A DNA stretch of 35,417 bases from Caulobacterales bacterium (GTDB taxonomy: Bacteria > Pseudomonadota > Alphaproteobacteria > Caulobacterales > Caulobacteraceae). The translations under genes and the position numbers were made by a program. Location of the stretch: positions 1 through 35,417 of the forward strand of contig JAFLCT010000018.1 in NCBI GenBank assembly GCA_017302335.1, in the 5' to 3' direction. The notes under the pieces are model-generated. The model had not been told where the DNA came from. It worked only from the letters and a program-made list of their open reading frames with translations, and searched no databases. Of this stretch, positions 6,801-17,803 are shown in pieces (position 1 is the first letter of the stretch; the number at the start of each line of letters is the position of its first letter).

Positions 6801-7682
6801 TCAGCCGTACAGGGTGCCCGTGTTCACGACCGGCTGGGCCTCGCGATCGGCGCACAACACCACCAGCAGGTTCGACACCATGGCCGCCTTGCGGTCCTCG
6901 TCCAGCTCGACCACCTGGCGTTCGCCCAGGTCTGTCAGGGCGCTCTCGACCATGCCCACGGCGCCCTTGACGATCAGACGGCGGGCGGCCAGCACGGCCT
7001 CGGCCTGTTGCCGTTTCAGCATGGCCCCGGCGATCTCGGGCGCATAGGCCAGGTGCGCCAGGCGCGCTTCATCGACCACCACGCCCGCGACCTTGACCCG
7101 GCCGACCAGTTCCTCGCGCAGCCGGGCGGCCACGTCTTCGGCGTCGGCGCGCAGGGTCAGCTCATGCTCCTCGCCGTGGTCATAGGCGTAGTGCGAGGCC
7201 AGGTCGCGCAGACCGGTGTCGACCTGGATGTTCACGAACTCCTGAAAATCATCGACATCGAACAGGGCCTGGGCCGAATCCTCGACCCGCCAGACGACGT
7301 TGGCCGCGATCTCGATCGGATTGCCCCTCTTGTCGTTCACCTTCAGCTTATCGGAGGTCAGGTTGCGGACGCGCAGCGAGATTTTCTTGCGGCTGTACCA
7401 GGGCAGGACCCAGCGCAGGCCCGTTTTCCGATCGGTCCCGCGATAGGCGCCGAACAGCAGAATGGCCATCGCCTCGTTGGGCTGAAGCGAATACAGGCCG
7501 CACAGGATGAAGCCCCCCAGGAGCGCCGCCGCCACGCCCGAAGCCAGTTGCATCGGCTCCTCGGGGTTCTGGATGATCGACAGCGGCCCGGCGACCACCA
7601 GCGCCAGCCCCAACAACAACATCCACAGACCGTTGGCCGTCTTGGCGGGCGTTTCGGCCGATCGGGTCTCGAATTCCTTCAT
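6801..7682 (-). CDS. SPFH/band 7 domain membrane protein
   Basis: A 293-residue protein of the stomatin/prohibitin/flotillin group, which form large ring-like assemblies on membranes. Two membrane segments lie near residues 19-38 and 47-65. The SPFH domain follows (about 65-230), including [28 protein letters not shown] and [13 protein letters not shown] helical segment with [13 protein letters not shown] lies in the second half. The ATG is supported by AGGAGGA 4 bases upstream. It is the first gene of a leftward unit with the RHH protein. Such proteins organise membrane domains or guard proteases; the specific role here is unknown. Confidence 0.9.
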   Translation of the reverse strand: MKEFETRSAETPAKTANGLWMLLLGLALVVAGPLSIIQNPEEPMQLASGVAAALLGGFILCGLYSLQPNEAMAILLFGAYRGTDRKTGLRWVLPWYSRKKISLRVRNLTSDKLKVNDKRGNPIEIAANVVWRVEDSAQALFDVDDFQEFVNIQVDTGLRDLASHYAYDHGEEHELTLRADAEDVAARLREELVGRVKVAGVVVDEARLAHLAYAPEIAGAMLKRQQAEAVLAARRLIVKGAVGMVESALTDLGERQVVELDEDRKAAMVSNLLVVLCADREAQPVVNTGTLYG

Positions 7683-7880
7683 TTCGTCCTCCTAGCAGAC
7701 ATCAATATGATATCACATTGATTCCGAATTCCACAAGACTTGCGGCCGCCGGAACACGTCGGAACGGTTTCACGGCCTTGCATTCGCCTCAAATTCGAGA
7801 AACTTGGGGCATAGAGGCGCGGACCCTGTTAGAGGGTCGGCGGCGTCCGGCTTCGCGTGACCATCAGGGGTTGTTTCCGA

Positions 7881-10800
7881 ATGCGTAATCTGCTCGCGGC
7901 GGCGGTGGCCATCGCCCCTCTGATGGCCGCCACCGGGGTTCAGGCCGAGGTGGTCATCAACACGGCTCGCTCGACTCCGATCGAGACCGCGAACGCGACG
8001 GGTTCGGCCGCCGACAGCATCCGCATCGCCAGCAGCGGCGCCGTCAACGTGACCTCTGGAACGGCCGTCACAGTTAACACCAATCACGGCCTGGATATCG
8101 ACTCCGGCGGCTCGGTCTCGATGTTGAACGCGGCCGACGGCTCCACCGCGATCCTGGTCAACAGCGCCAACCCCGGGGCCATCATCATCGGCGGCACCGT
8201 GGTCGTCCGCGACAACCTCGACAGCTATCCCGACACCGACAACGACGGCGACATCGACGGTCCCTGGGCCACGGGAACGGGCCGTTACGGCCTGCGCATC
8301 GCCTCGCCGGGCGCAGTCACCGCCAATCTGTCGGTCGAGGCCGGCGGCACGATCAGCGTCGAAGGCAACAACTCCTACGCCGTATCGATCGAGTCGGCCC
8401 TGACGGGCGGCGTCAGCTCGCTCGGCGCCATTCGCGCGGTCGGCGACAACTCGACAGCCTTCCGCACCACCAGCACGGTCTCGGGCAACGTCTATCTGGG
8501 CGGCTCCATCTCCTCGAACGGCGCCGGAGCGACCGGCATATCGATCGGCGGCGACATCGGCGGCCGCCTGACCTTGCAGGGCGATGTGACCGTCTCGGGC
8601 TTCCGCTACACGACCCGCGGACCGGACACCTTCATCAACGGTCTCGAAGCCGAGGACAAGCTGATCAGCGGCTCGGCCGTCGTGATCGGCGCCAGCGTCG
8701 CCAACGGCGTCGTGCTGGAGCGCCCCCCGGTCAACAACGACAACGCCAACAACGACGAAGACGGCGACGGAATCGGCGACGCGGGCGAAGGCACGGCCGC
8801 CATCAACGTCTTCGGCTCCGCCCCCGCCATTCTGATTGCTTCGAACTCCCAGAACATCACCCTGGGCGTGGCGGGAACGGGCGACAACGCCTACGGCTTC
8901 ATCAACCGCGGCGCGATCTCGGGCCAGGGCGTCTATGACGGCGTCGCCGCCAACGCCATGGTCATCGGCGGGGTTTCTGGCCGCACCGTCAACATCGCCG
9001 GCGGTTTCCGTAACGAAAGCACCATCGCGTCGCTGGCCAGCAAGGCCGACGCCACCACCCTGCGTTTCGGCCTCGGCGCCTCGACCCCGACCCTGGTCAA
9101 CACCCTGGCCATCTCTTCGGGTCTGTCGACCAATGGCGCGCACCGTTCGACGGCGATCCAGATCGACGCGGGCGCCAGCCTGCCGAACATCACCAACTCC
9201 GGCCAGATCCTGGCCGCCGCGGCCGGCGGCACCGCCGCCGTGACGGCCATCCGCGATCTCAGCGGCACCCTGACCAGCATCAACAACACCGGTTCGATCC
9301 AGGCCAACCTGTCCCCGAACGACGCTGGCGACGCCATCACCGGCTCCATGGTCGCGATCGACGCTCGCGCCAATACGGCCGGTTTGACGATCGTCCAGAC
9401 CGGAACCCCCGGCACGGTCACCGCCAACAACCCCGACACCGACGGCGACGGCGTGCCGGACGCCAGCGAACCGGCGATTCTGGGCGACATCCTGATGGGG
9501 TCCGGCGCGGACCGCCTGGACATCCGCAACGGAACCCTCGACGGCGCCATGAGCTTCGGCGCCGGGGCCGACCGCCTGGACATCACCGGCGGCGCGACCG
9601 TGCGCGGCGCCATTTCCGACAGCGACGGCCAACTGACCATCAATGTCACGAACGGTTCTCTGGAATCCCGCCAGGCTGGCGCGGTCAACATCAGCAGCCT
9701 GAACGTCGGCGCCAGCGGCGACCTGCTGATCACCCTGGACCCGGTCAACAATTCCAACTCCGGCTTCAACGTCAGCGGCGCCGCCACCCTGGCCGCCGGT
9801 GCGGGCCTGGGCGTGCGCTTCGCCTCCCTGCTGGACGGGCCGGAACGCTTCACCGTCATCAACGCCAACAGCCTGACCCTGGGCGGCGCCCTGGACCAGG
9901 CGGGCGTCCAGGCCAATTCGCCCTTCCTCTATGTCGTCAGCGCCGGAGCCGACGTGGCCGCTGGCGACATCTATGTCGACGCCCGCCGCCGCACGGCCGC
10001 CGAGGCGGGACTGAGCGGCGTGGAGACCTCGGCCTTCGACGCCGTCTATCGGGCGCTGAGCGACAACACCGCCCTTCGCGACGCCTATCTGGCTCAGACC
10101 GGCCGCGAGGGATTCATCAATCTGTACGAGCAGATGCTGCCCGATCACTCGGGCGGCTCATTGATGTCGCTGGCCTCGGGCGTGGACGCCGTGACCCGCG
10201 CCCTGACCGGCCGCAACGCCTCGGCCGCGCCGGGCGAGACCAGCGCCTGGCTGCAAGAGATCAATTTCTACGCCGACAAGGACAAGACCGACACCTACGG
10301 TTTCCGTTCCGAAGGGTTCGGCGTCGCGGGCGGTGTCGAGCGCGGCACCAACAACGGCGCCCTGGGCCTGTCGGTGGCCTTCACCTCCTCCGACTTCGAC
10401 GATCCCGAATCCGAGGCCGAGGAAGTCGTTTCCGCCAGCCTGATCGAACTGGGCCTGTATTGGCGCGCTCAAGGCCAGTACTGGACCACCTGGGCGCGGG
10501 CCGCGGCCGGTTACGCCACCTTCGACTCGACCCGCCAACTGGTCGGGGCGGGCCTGAACCTGCGCAACGAATCCAACTGGAACGGCTTCACCCTGGCCGC
10601 CGCCGCCGGCGCCTCCTACGAGCGCCACATGGGTCGTTGGAACATCCGGCCCGAGGTCTATGCCGAATATTTCTCGCTCAGCGAGGACGCCCGCGTCGAG
10701 AGCGGCGGCGGCGACGGCTTCGATCTGGAGATCGACGACCGCGACGGACACCTGTTCTCGGGCGTGGCGGCGGTCAACATCGGCTACGGCTTCGGTCAGA

Positions 10801-11060
10801 ACGGTTGGCTGCGCCCCGAGCTGCGCCTGGGCTGGCGTCAGAATTTCTCGGTCGACCCCGGCGAGACCATCGCCCGCTTCGCCTCGGGCGGCCCGGACTT
10901 CACCCTGGCGCCCGCCAGCATCGAGGGCGGCGGGCCGATCGCCGGTCTGCGCCTCAGCGTCGGCAACGAACTGGGTATGTTGACCGTCTCGGCCGACGCC
11001 GAGAAGCTGGAAGACTATGTCCGCTACACCCTGCTGCTGCGGGCCAGCTTCCGGTTCTGA
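7881..11060 (+). CDS. Large autotransporter (type V secretion) outer membrane protein
   Basis: About 1059 residues from ATG 7881, chosen because it starts a signal peptide (MRNLLAAAVAIAPLMAATGVQA); AGGGG lies about 10 bases upstream and an in-frame GTG at 7857 is an alternative. The passenger (to about residue 770) is rich in Gly, Ala, Asn, Ser and Thr with beta-helix-like repeats such as GAGADRLDI. It contains three Asp-rich calcium-type loops: DTDNDGDIDG, NDEDGDGIGD and DTDGDGVPD. The last 270 or so residues form an autotransporter beta-barrel ending in a Phe (SFRF), the outer-membrane signature. No protease or esterase motif is evident, so adhesion or surface-layer roles are the likely options. 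A long open frame on the opposite strand is a composition artefact. Confidence 0.9.
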   Translation: MRNLLAAAVAIAPLMAATGVQAEVVINTARSTPIETANATGSAADSIRIASSGAVNVTSGTAVTVNTNHGLDIDSGGSVSMLNAADGSTAILVNSANPGAIIIGGTVVVRDNLDSYPDTDNDGDIDGPWATGTGRYGLRIASPGAVTANLSVEAGGTISVEGNNSYAVSIESALTGGVSSLGAIRAVGDNSTAFRTTSTVSGNVYLGGSISSNGAGATGISIGGDIGGRLTLQGDVTVSGFRYTTRGPDTFINGLEAEDKLISGSAVVIGASVANGVVLERPPVNNDNANNDEDGDGIGDAGEGTAAINVFGSAPAILIASNSQNITLGVAGTGDNAYGFINRGAISGQGVYDGVAANAMVIGGVSGRTVNIAGGFRNESTIASLASKADATTLRFGLGASTPTLVNTLAISSGLSTNGAHRSTAIQIDAGASLPNITNSGQILAAAAGGTAAVTAIRDLSGTLTSINNTGSIQANLSPNDAGDAITGSMVAIDARANTAGLTIVQTGTPGTVTANNPDTDGDGVPDASEPAILGDILMGSGADRLDIRNGTLDGAMSFGAGADRLDITGGATVRGAISDSDGQLTINVTNGSLESRQAGAVNISSLNVGASGDLLITLDPVNNSNSGFNVSGAATLAAGAGLGVRFASLLDGPERFTVINANSLTLGGALDQAGVQANSPFLYVVSAGADVAAGDIYVDARRRTAAEAGLSGVETSAFDAVYRALSDNTALRDAYLAQTGREGFINLYEQMLPDHSGGSLMSLASGVDAVTRALTGRNASAAPGETSAWLQEINFYADKDKTDTYGFRSEGFGVAGGVERGTNNGALGLSVAFTSSDFDDPESEAEEVVSASLIELGLYWRAQGQYWTTWARAAAGYATFDSTRQLVGAGLNLRNESNWNGFTLAAAAGASYERHMGRWNIRPEVYAEYFSLSEDARVESGGGDGFDLEIDDRDGHLFSGVAAVNIGYGFGQNGWLRPELRLGWRQNFSVDPGETIARFASGGPDFTLAPASIEGGGPIAGLRLSVGNELGMLTVSADAEKLEDYVRYTLLLRASFRF

Positions 11061-11081
11061 TCATCGGAAAGACGGAACGTC

Positions 11082-11108
11082 CCGTCGTCTCTCGGAGAGA
11101 GGCGACGG
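11082..11108. terminator. Stem-loop between two convergent genes
   Basis: CCGTCG-T-CTCTC and GAGAG-G-CGACGG pair over 12 positions with a 3-base loop. It lies between the autotransporter stop and the stop of the convergent TPR gene and could end transcription from both sides. No long T-run follows. Confidence 0.6.
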
Positions 11109-12710
11109 TTAAACGTCTGGTCGCGAATTCAGCCACGCCGCCTCGACCCTGACCCTCTCAAGCTGTCGCTGGCGTCGAAGCGCGGGAGCCGACAAGACGA
11201 GCGGCGAGGCCGAAGACCGACTGGCCTCCATCGCGTCCGCCAGCCGGGATTGCGCCAGCAGGCTGCGCGCGAGTTGGGTTTGAAGCTTGATCGCGCCAGG
11301 ATGACTTGGACCGAAGGCCGACGCGGTCCGCGTCAAGGCGGGAGACACCACGGTCTCTGCATCCATCGCCCGCCCCTGCACCAAGAGCGCTTCGGCCAAA
11401 CTGCTCCGGGCGTCGCTGACTTGCGGATGATCGGCGCTGAGTATGGTCTCCAGCGCCGCCACGGCCCGTCGGCTTTCTCGCTCCGCCAGGGCGTTCTCAC
11501 CCTCGGCCATCAATACCGCAGCATGAACGACCCGGGCGCTGGCGGTGTTTTGCGCATCCTCGCCCGACGACCTTTCAAGATCCATGACGCTGCGCCGTGA
11601 CAAGGCGTCGGCCTGCTCGACCTGGCCCAAAGCGAGCAAGGCCTGCGCCAAGACCATCCGTGTCGTCGCTGTATCCGGGTGAGCAAGACCAAGTTGCTTC
11701 TCCTGCACCCTCAAGCCTCGCCTCAACAGAGCTTCCGCCCGTTCCGGCCGCCCATCGAGAAGCATGGCCTGACCCGCCGAAGCCAAGGTCGCGCCCGTAT
11801 AGACATGGTCCGGTCCGACGGCGGCGACAAACACCTCGGTCGAACGCCTGAACAGGTCGGCGGCCTCGCCGTACCGGCCCTGATAGTTCCGCAACGTGCC
11901 CAGGCGAGACAGCGTCAGCCCGGCCTTGAGGGTGTAGGCCTTGCCGCTGGCGACGAATACGCGATCGGCCGCCAACAGATACCGTTCCGCTTCCTCATAC
12001 TTGCCGAGCGCCAGCAGGATCTCGCCCAGCGTACCGAAATTGCCCGCCGTCTCGGGATCGTCCGCGTCGTAGATCTTCTCGGTCACGGCGACGGCGCGGC
12101 GCGCGGGGACCTCAGCCTCGGCATAGCGCCCGAGATAGCTGTACTGGTTGGCCAGATTGGCCAGGCCGTCGGCCAGATTGCGATCGAAGGTCCCCACCTT
12201 GGTCCAGACATCGACGGCCTGTTGCAGGAAGACCAGAGCCTGGGCGTTGAGACCGCGACGGGACAACACCCCGGCGATATTGTTCAGACTTTCGGCCACA
12301 TCGGGGTGGACGTCGCCCAGGGCTGCAACCCGAATGGCCAAGCCCTCCCGGAAGATGGCCTCGGCCCCGTCGAAATCCCCCCGATCGAATTTGACCTGAC
12401 CGATGATGTTCAAACAGGACGCCGTGATCGGGTGACGCGGGCCGAAAGTGGCCGCGCTCAAGGCGGCGAGTTCAGTCGCGGCCTCGACGGCTTCGTCGAA
12501 ACGTTCGGCGTCCCGCGCGTCCTGGGCGCGCGCCACCAGCCGTTCGATCTCGGCGTACTCCGCCTCGGTCGGCTCACGTACGGCTGGCGGCACATCGTTG
12601 ATATCGATGTAGGCGACGCTGGATTGCTCCGTCGGCGTCGCCTCTGCGGCCGCCTTCGGGTCCTGCGCGGAAAACGCCAGCGCGACCGCCATGCCCAATC
12701 CGACGATCAT
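11109..12710 (-). CDS. Exported tetratricopeptide (TPR_12-like) protein
   Basis: A 533-residue protein. ATG at 12710 is chosen because GGGAGGG lies just upstream and it begins a short hydrophobic signal (MIVGLGMAVALAFSAQ). The longer open frame upstream runs through tRNA-Val and is not real. About ten 42-residue TPR units follow, for example FGPRHPITASCLNIIGQV and LGDVHPDVAESLNNIAGVL. These are of the kinesin-light-chain type that, in many bacterial proteins, is fused to CHAT caspase-like domains. There is no such domain here, but a caspase-like gene lies on the other side of tRNA-Val, divergently. Function unknown; a protein-binding scaffold in the periplasm is likely. Related TPR genes lie at 21046-22017 and 23135-25483. 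Confidence 0.85.
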   Translation of the reverse strand: MIVGLGMAVALAFSAQDPKAAAEATPTEQSSVAYIDINDVPPAVREPTEAEYAEIERLVARAQDARDAERFDEAVEAATELAALSAATFGPRHPITASCLNIIGQVKFDRGDFDGAEAIFREGLAIRVAALGDVHPDVAESLNNIAGVLSRRGLNAQALVFLQQAVDVWTKVGTFDRNLADGLANLANQYSYLGRYAEAEVPARRAVAVTEKIYDADDPETAGNFGTLGEILLALGKYEEAERYLLAADRVFVASGKAYTLKAGLTLSRLGTLRNYQGRYGEAADLFRRSTEVFVAAVGPDHVYTGATLASAGQAMLLDGRPERAEALLRRGLRVQEKQLGLAHPDTATTRMVLAQALLALGQVEQADALSRRSVMDLERSSGEDAQNTASARVVHAAVLMAEGENALAERESRRAVAALETILSADHPQVSDARSSLAEALLVQGRAMDAETVVSPALTRTASAFGPSHPGAIKLQTQLARSLLAQSRLADAMEASRSSASPLVLSAPALRRQRQLERVRVEAAWLNSRPDV

Positions 12711-12765
12711 GGTCCCTCCCCTCGCCCGACTATCGAGGCGCGTTCGCGTCGACGCAAGCGGAGGA

Positions 12766-12842
12766 TGGTGGGCGGCGACGGGTTCGAACCGCCGACCCTC
12801 TCGGTGTAAACGAGATGCTCTGACCAACTGAGCTAGCCGCCC
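12766..12842 (-). tRNA. tRNA-Val(UAC)
   Basis: The reverse strand folds as a 77-base cloverleaf: acceptor GGGCGGC/GCCGCCC, D-arm TAGCTCAGTTGGTCAGAGC, anticodon stem TCTCG/CGAGA with loop TTTACAC (anticodon TAC), and T-arm with TTCGAAC. CCA is encoded. It lies between the TPR gene and the divergent caspase-like gene. Confidence 0.97.
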
Positions 12843-12996
12843 GTCGCCCGCTCATGCCCGCCCCGGCGGCGCGGTTCAAGCCGAAGATCGACAAAGTCGA
12901 CCGCCTCGACGATTCCGCGCCCTCCGCGTTCGAAAACGCGGGTTTGCCTTTTCATCATGCGACGCGCACCCTCGCTCAAGGGGGAGACACACACAT

Positions 12997-15084
12997 ATGC
13001 ACTATGTGGTCATTTCGGCGCCTGACAGCGCCACGCAATGCTTCCTGCGCGCGCCCCATGTCAGCCAGTACGACGTGGGTGTCGGTGATTTCACCGTAGT
13101 GGGTATGTTCATGTCCACGACCGGCGGCCCGATCATCGCCCGCAGGGATGGTACGGGCGAGGCTGGCTTTCAACTGTCCGTCGGGACCGATGGGTCGATC
13201 CAGTTCCACACCTATGGGGCGAGCAGCATAAGCCAGGCCACGACCGGCCCGACCGCGGTGCTGGACAACTGTTGCCATACCGTCGTGGGGGTCAGGAAGA
13301 ACGGCGTCATCCTGATCTATGTCGACGGTCTGTCTTTGCCCGTCACGACCTCGGGCGCCGGACTACAGACCATCACCTCCGATGTCGCCGTGACGTTGGG
13401 CGCCCTGGACCATGCTGTCGAACCGCACCGGCAGTTCAGGGGCGGGCTGATGAACATCAGCTTCTGGAACATCGCGCTGGACGGCGACGCCCTGGTGCGC
13501 GCCTGTTTCGGACGCCTTACCGGCGCCGAGACCGGCCTGCTCGGCTTCTGGCCCCTGAGCAGCAGCGGCAAGGACCTGTCGCCGCTGCACAATGACGCCC
13601 AGCCCGTGGGTCCCGTCTCCAGCGCGTGGTGTCCCGAATGCGTCTGGGCCAGAGGCGATAACGACTTCGTCTTCGCCCAGGTCGCCAACCTGCCGGACCC
13701 CGATGCGCCTTCGGCCCTTTCCACCCAGTCCGTCAGCGTACTGGCGCCCGCCGGTGCGTCCGCCCTGACCATGTGCATCCTGTCGAACAGCGACCAGCCG
13801 AGTTTTCCGGCGGGCGCCACGGTGCGACTGACCGATCCCAACGGCGTGGTCTACGATCAGGATCAGAACACTGACACCGTCTTCGTGAAGACGGCCGGCG
13901 GCCAGGTTTTCAGCGCCAACTTCATCACGCCCACGCCGGGCGAATGGACGGTCACGGTGACCGCGCCGGGATCGACGGTCTACACCTGCAACATCCAGAC
14001 GATCCCGACCCAGGATGTCGTTCAGACCAGCCTGGCGGCGCTCGATCCCCTGTTTTCGGAAACCGCCGTCGTCGGCAGCCCCTATCACGGTCGGCTGATG
14101 CGCCATTACGGCGATCAGGTGATGGTGGGCGGCTTCTGGGGCTGGGTCGTCGCCGTGGCGGTCGTGGCGGTCGTGGTCGTGGCCGTAACCGCCGCAGTCG
14201 TCTACAGCGGCGGCGCGGCGGCCCCCACCGCGGCGCGCATTCTGGCCGGCGTCATCGTGTTCGGCGCCGTGGCCATCGCCGCCTATCTGGACACGTTGAA
14301 CACCCAGAGCGTCAGCGGGACCACCACCCAGATCGCGGGCAGCAGCGGCTTCATCGTCGCCACCGATCCCCTGATCCTGATGGACGCCAACGCCGAGGCC
14401 GATCTGGTCACCCAGTTGATATACAAGGCGCGCATGAAGCGGCTCTTTCCGTCCGTCGTCGCCAGCGAGTTCAACGCCACCCTGAAGCAGTTGGTCGGCC
14501 CGGACATGGTGCGGGACAAGGTCAAGGCCTTACTGCTGGGCGCATCGTCGGGCCTGGTCAGCGCCGCGGGTCACGGCAAGCCCAGCTATCTCATGGGCAC
14601 GAACGTCGCACCTGGCAGCACGGAAATGGTCATCGTGCTGGCGACGTACAGCGTCGGCCAGTTCACGCCGCCGGAAGCCGCCGGAAAGATCTTCCACCTG
14701 TTCGCTTGCGAGTGCGGAACGGCGGGAACAGCCACTTCACCAGGCCTGGCCCAGGCCCTTGTCGCGGCCGGGGCCAAGGCCGCCTTCGGCTATAATCAGA
14801 AGGTCAAGATGACCGAGGCGATCATCGATGTCGTCGGCTACTGCGGATCACAGATCGACCTGACGCTGATGGCCGGCGGCACCTGCGCCCAAGCCTATCA
14901 GGCGGCCTACAAGGCCTATACCGACAAGGCCAAGCTGTATGTCGACAACGGCAAGCCCGACCTCGCGGCCCTGCTGAAGTGGAACCGCGACGCCCTGGTC
15001 GGACCCAGCACGAACCCCATCTTTGGCGACCCGAACGCCAAGCTGAACATCGCCCCCCGGCCCCAGCCCCTGATCAGACGCTGA
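12997..15084 (+). CDS. LamG-like / membrane-anchored caspase-CHAT-like protein
   Basis: 695 residues. The ATG has GGGGAG upstream with an (AC)n spacer of 10 bases. No signal peptide is seen. Residues about 15-170 resemble a LamG/concanavalin jelly-roll (GDFTVVGMFMS, GGLMNISFWNIALDGDAL), followed by GLLGFWPLSS. Residues 245-350 look like a beta-sandwich (ATVRLTDPNGVVYDQD, PGEWTVTV). Very hydrophobic residues 380-402 and 409-428 form one or two membrane spans. The C-terminal 240 residues carry a clan CD cysteine-peptidase pattern: AGHGKP with His526, then HLFACECG with Cys571, followed by GLAQALVAAGAKAAFGY, the usual order in caspase, CHAT and gingipain-like enzymes. A proteolytic role is inferred. 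It is not next to any known immune gene, although a TPR gene lies divergently. No specific family recognised. Confidence 0.72.
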   Translation: MHYVVISAPDSATQCFLRAPHVSQYDVGVGDFTVVGMFMSTTGGPIIARRDGTGEAGFQLSVGTDGSIQFHTYGASSISQATTGPTAVLDNCCHTVVGVRKNGVILIYVDGLSLPVTTSGAGLQTITSDVAVTLGALDHAVEPHRQFRGGLMNISFWNIALDGDALVRACFGRLTGAETGLLGFWPLSSSGKDLSPLHNDAQPVGPVSSAWCPECVWARGDNDFVFAQVANLPDPDAPSALSTQSVSVLAPAGASALTMCILSNSDQPSFPAGATVRLTDPNGVVYDQDQNTDTVFVKTAGGQVFSANFITPTPGEWTVTVTAPGSTVYTCNIQTIPTQDVVQTSLAALDPLFSETAVVGSPYHGRLMRHYGDQVMVGGFWGWVVAVAVVAVVVVAVTAAVVYSGGAAAPTAARILAGVIVFGAVAIAAYLDTLNTQSVSGTTTQIAGSSGFIVATDPLILMDANAEADLVTQLIYKARMKRLFPSVVASEFNATLKQLVGPDMVRDKVKALLLGASSGLVSAAGHGKPSYLMGTNVAPGSTEMVIVLATYSVGQFTPPEAAGKIFHLFACECGTAGTATSPGLAQALVAAGAKAAFGYNQKVKMTEAIIDVVGYCGSQIDLTLMAGGTCAQAYQAAYKAYTDKAKLYVDNGKPDLAALLKWNRDALVGPSTNPIFGDPNAKLNIAPRPQPLIRR

Positions 15085-15092
15085 AAACGCGA

Positions 15093-15120
15093 AACGCGGC
15101 CCGGCGAACCGGACCGCGTT
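15093..15120. terminator. Bidirectional terminator between the caspase-like gene and lon
   Basis: AACGCGG-C-CCGG and CCGG-A-CCGCGTT pair across a CGAA loop with one mismatch. On the minus strand it is followed by TTTCGCGTTTTC, which fits a rho-independent terminator for lon. On the + strand it follows the caspase-like gene stop by 8 bases. Confidence 0.7.
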
Positions 15121-15144
15121 CCTGCCCTCTGAGTTGAAGCCGGA

Positions 15145-17541
<2,397 letters not shown>

Positions 17542-17654
17542 GATGCATACTTTCCAGGGCCTTCGTTGATCTCCGGCCCGCCGTTTCGCCAGTCCAGAGC
17601 ATGATGCCCGGTCCCGACGGACGGCCCGTCGATTCCGACGGCGTTCGGTACAGT

Positions 17655-17682
17655 ATGTGGTCCCTCCAACACCGGGTTCAAG
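17655..17682 (-). promoter_or_regulatory. Possible heat-shock (sigma-32-like) promoter of lon
   Basis: On the minus strand, CTTGAA (17682-17677) is followed after 16 bases by CCACAT (17660-17655), resembling CTTGAA-N13-17-CCCCAT. The same stretch can be read as a housekeeping promoter, TTGAAC with CATACT at 18 bases. It lies about 115 bases before the lon start. Confidence 0.45.
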
Positions 17683-17742
17683 CGTGACCGGTGATTGAGC
17701 GGACATCACGGGACGAGGTCGGCCGACCGCGCCCAGACGGGC

Positions 17743-17777
17743 AAAAAGAAGGGGCGGGTCCGTCGCCGGCCCGCCCC
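17743..17777 (-). terminator. Rho-independent terminator of clpX
   Basis: On the minus strand a perfect 8-pair stem (GGGGCGGG/CCCGCCCC) with an 11-base loop is followed by TTCTTTTT. It lies 26 bases after the clpX stop. Confidence 0.85.
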
Positions 17778-17803
17778 CGTATCTCGCTGATCAATACAGC
17801 CCG

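Noticed and set aside
7770..10148. Open frame of 792 residues opposite the autotransporter
   Set aside because: It is Gly/Asp/Val-rich low-complexity sequence mirrored from the repeat-rich passenger, without a ribosome site. The + strand has a signal peptide and beta-barrel.
12711..12827. N-terminal extension of the TPR protein frame
   Set aside because: It runs through tRNA-Val and lacks a signal peptide; ATG 12710 has a good ribosome site.
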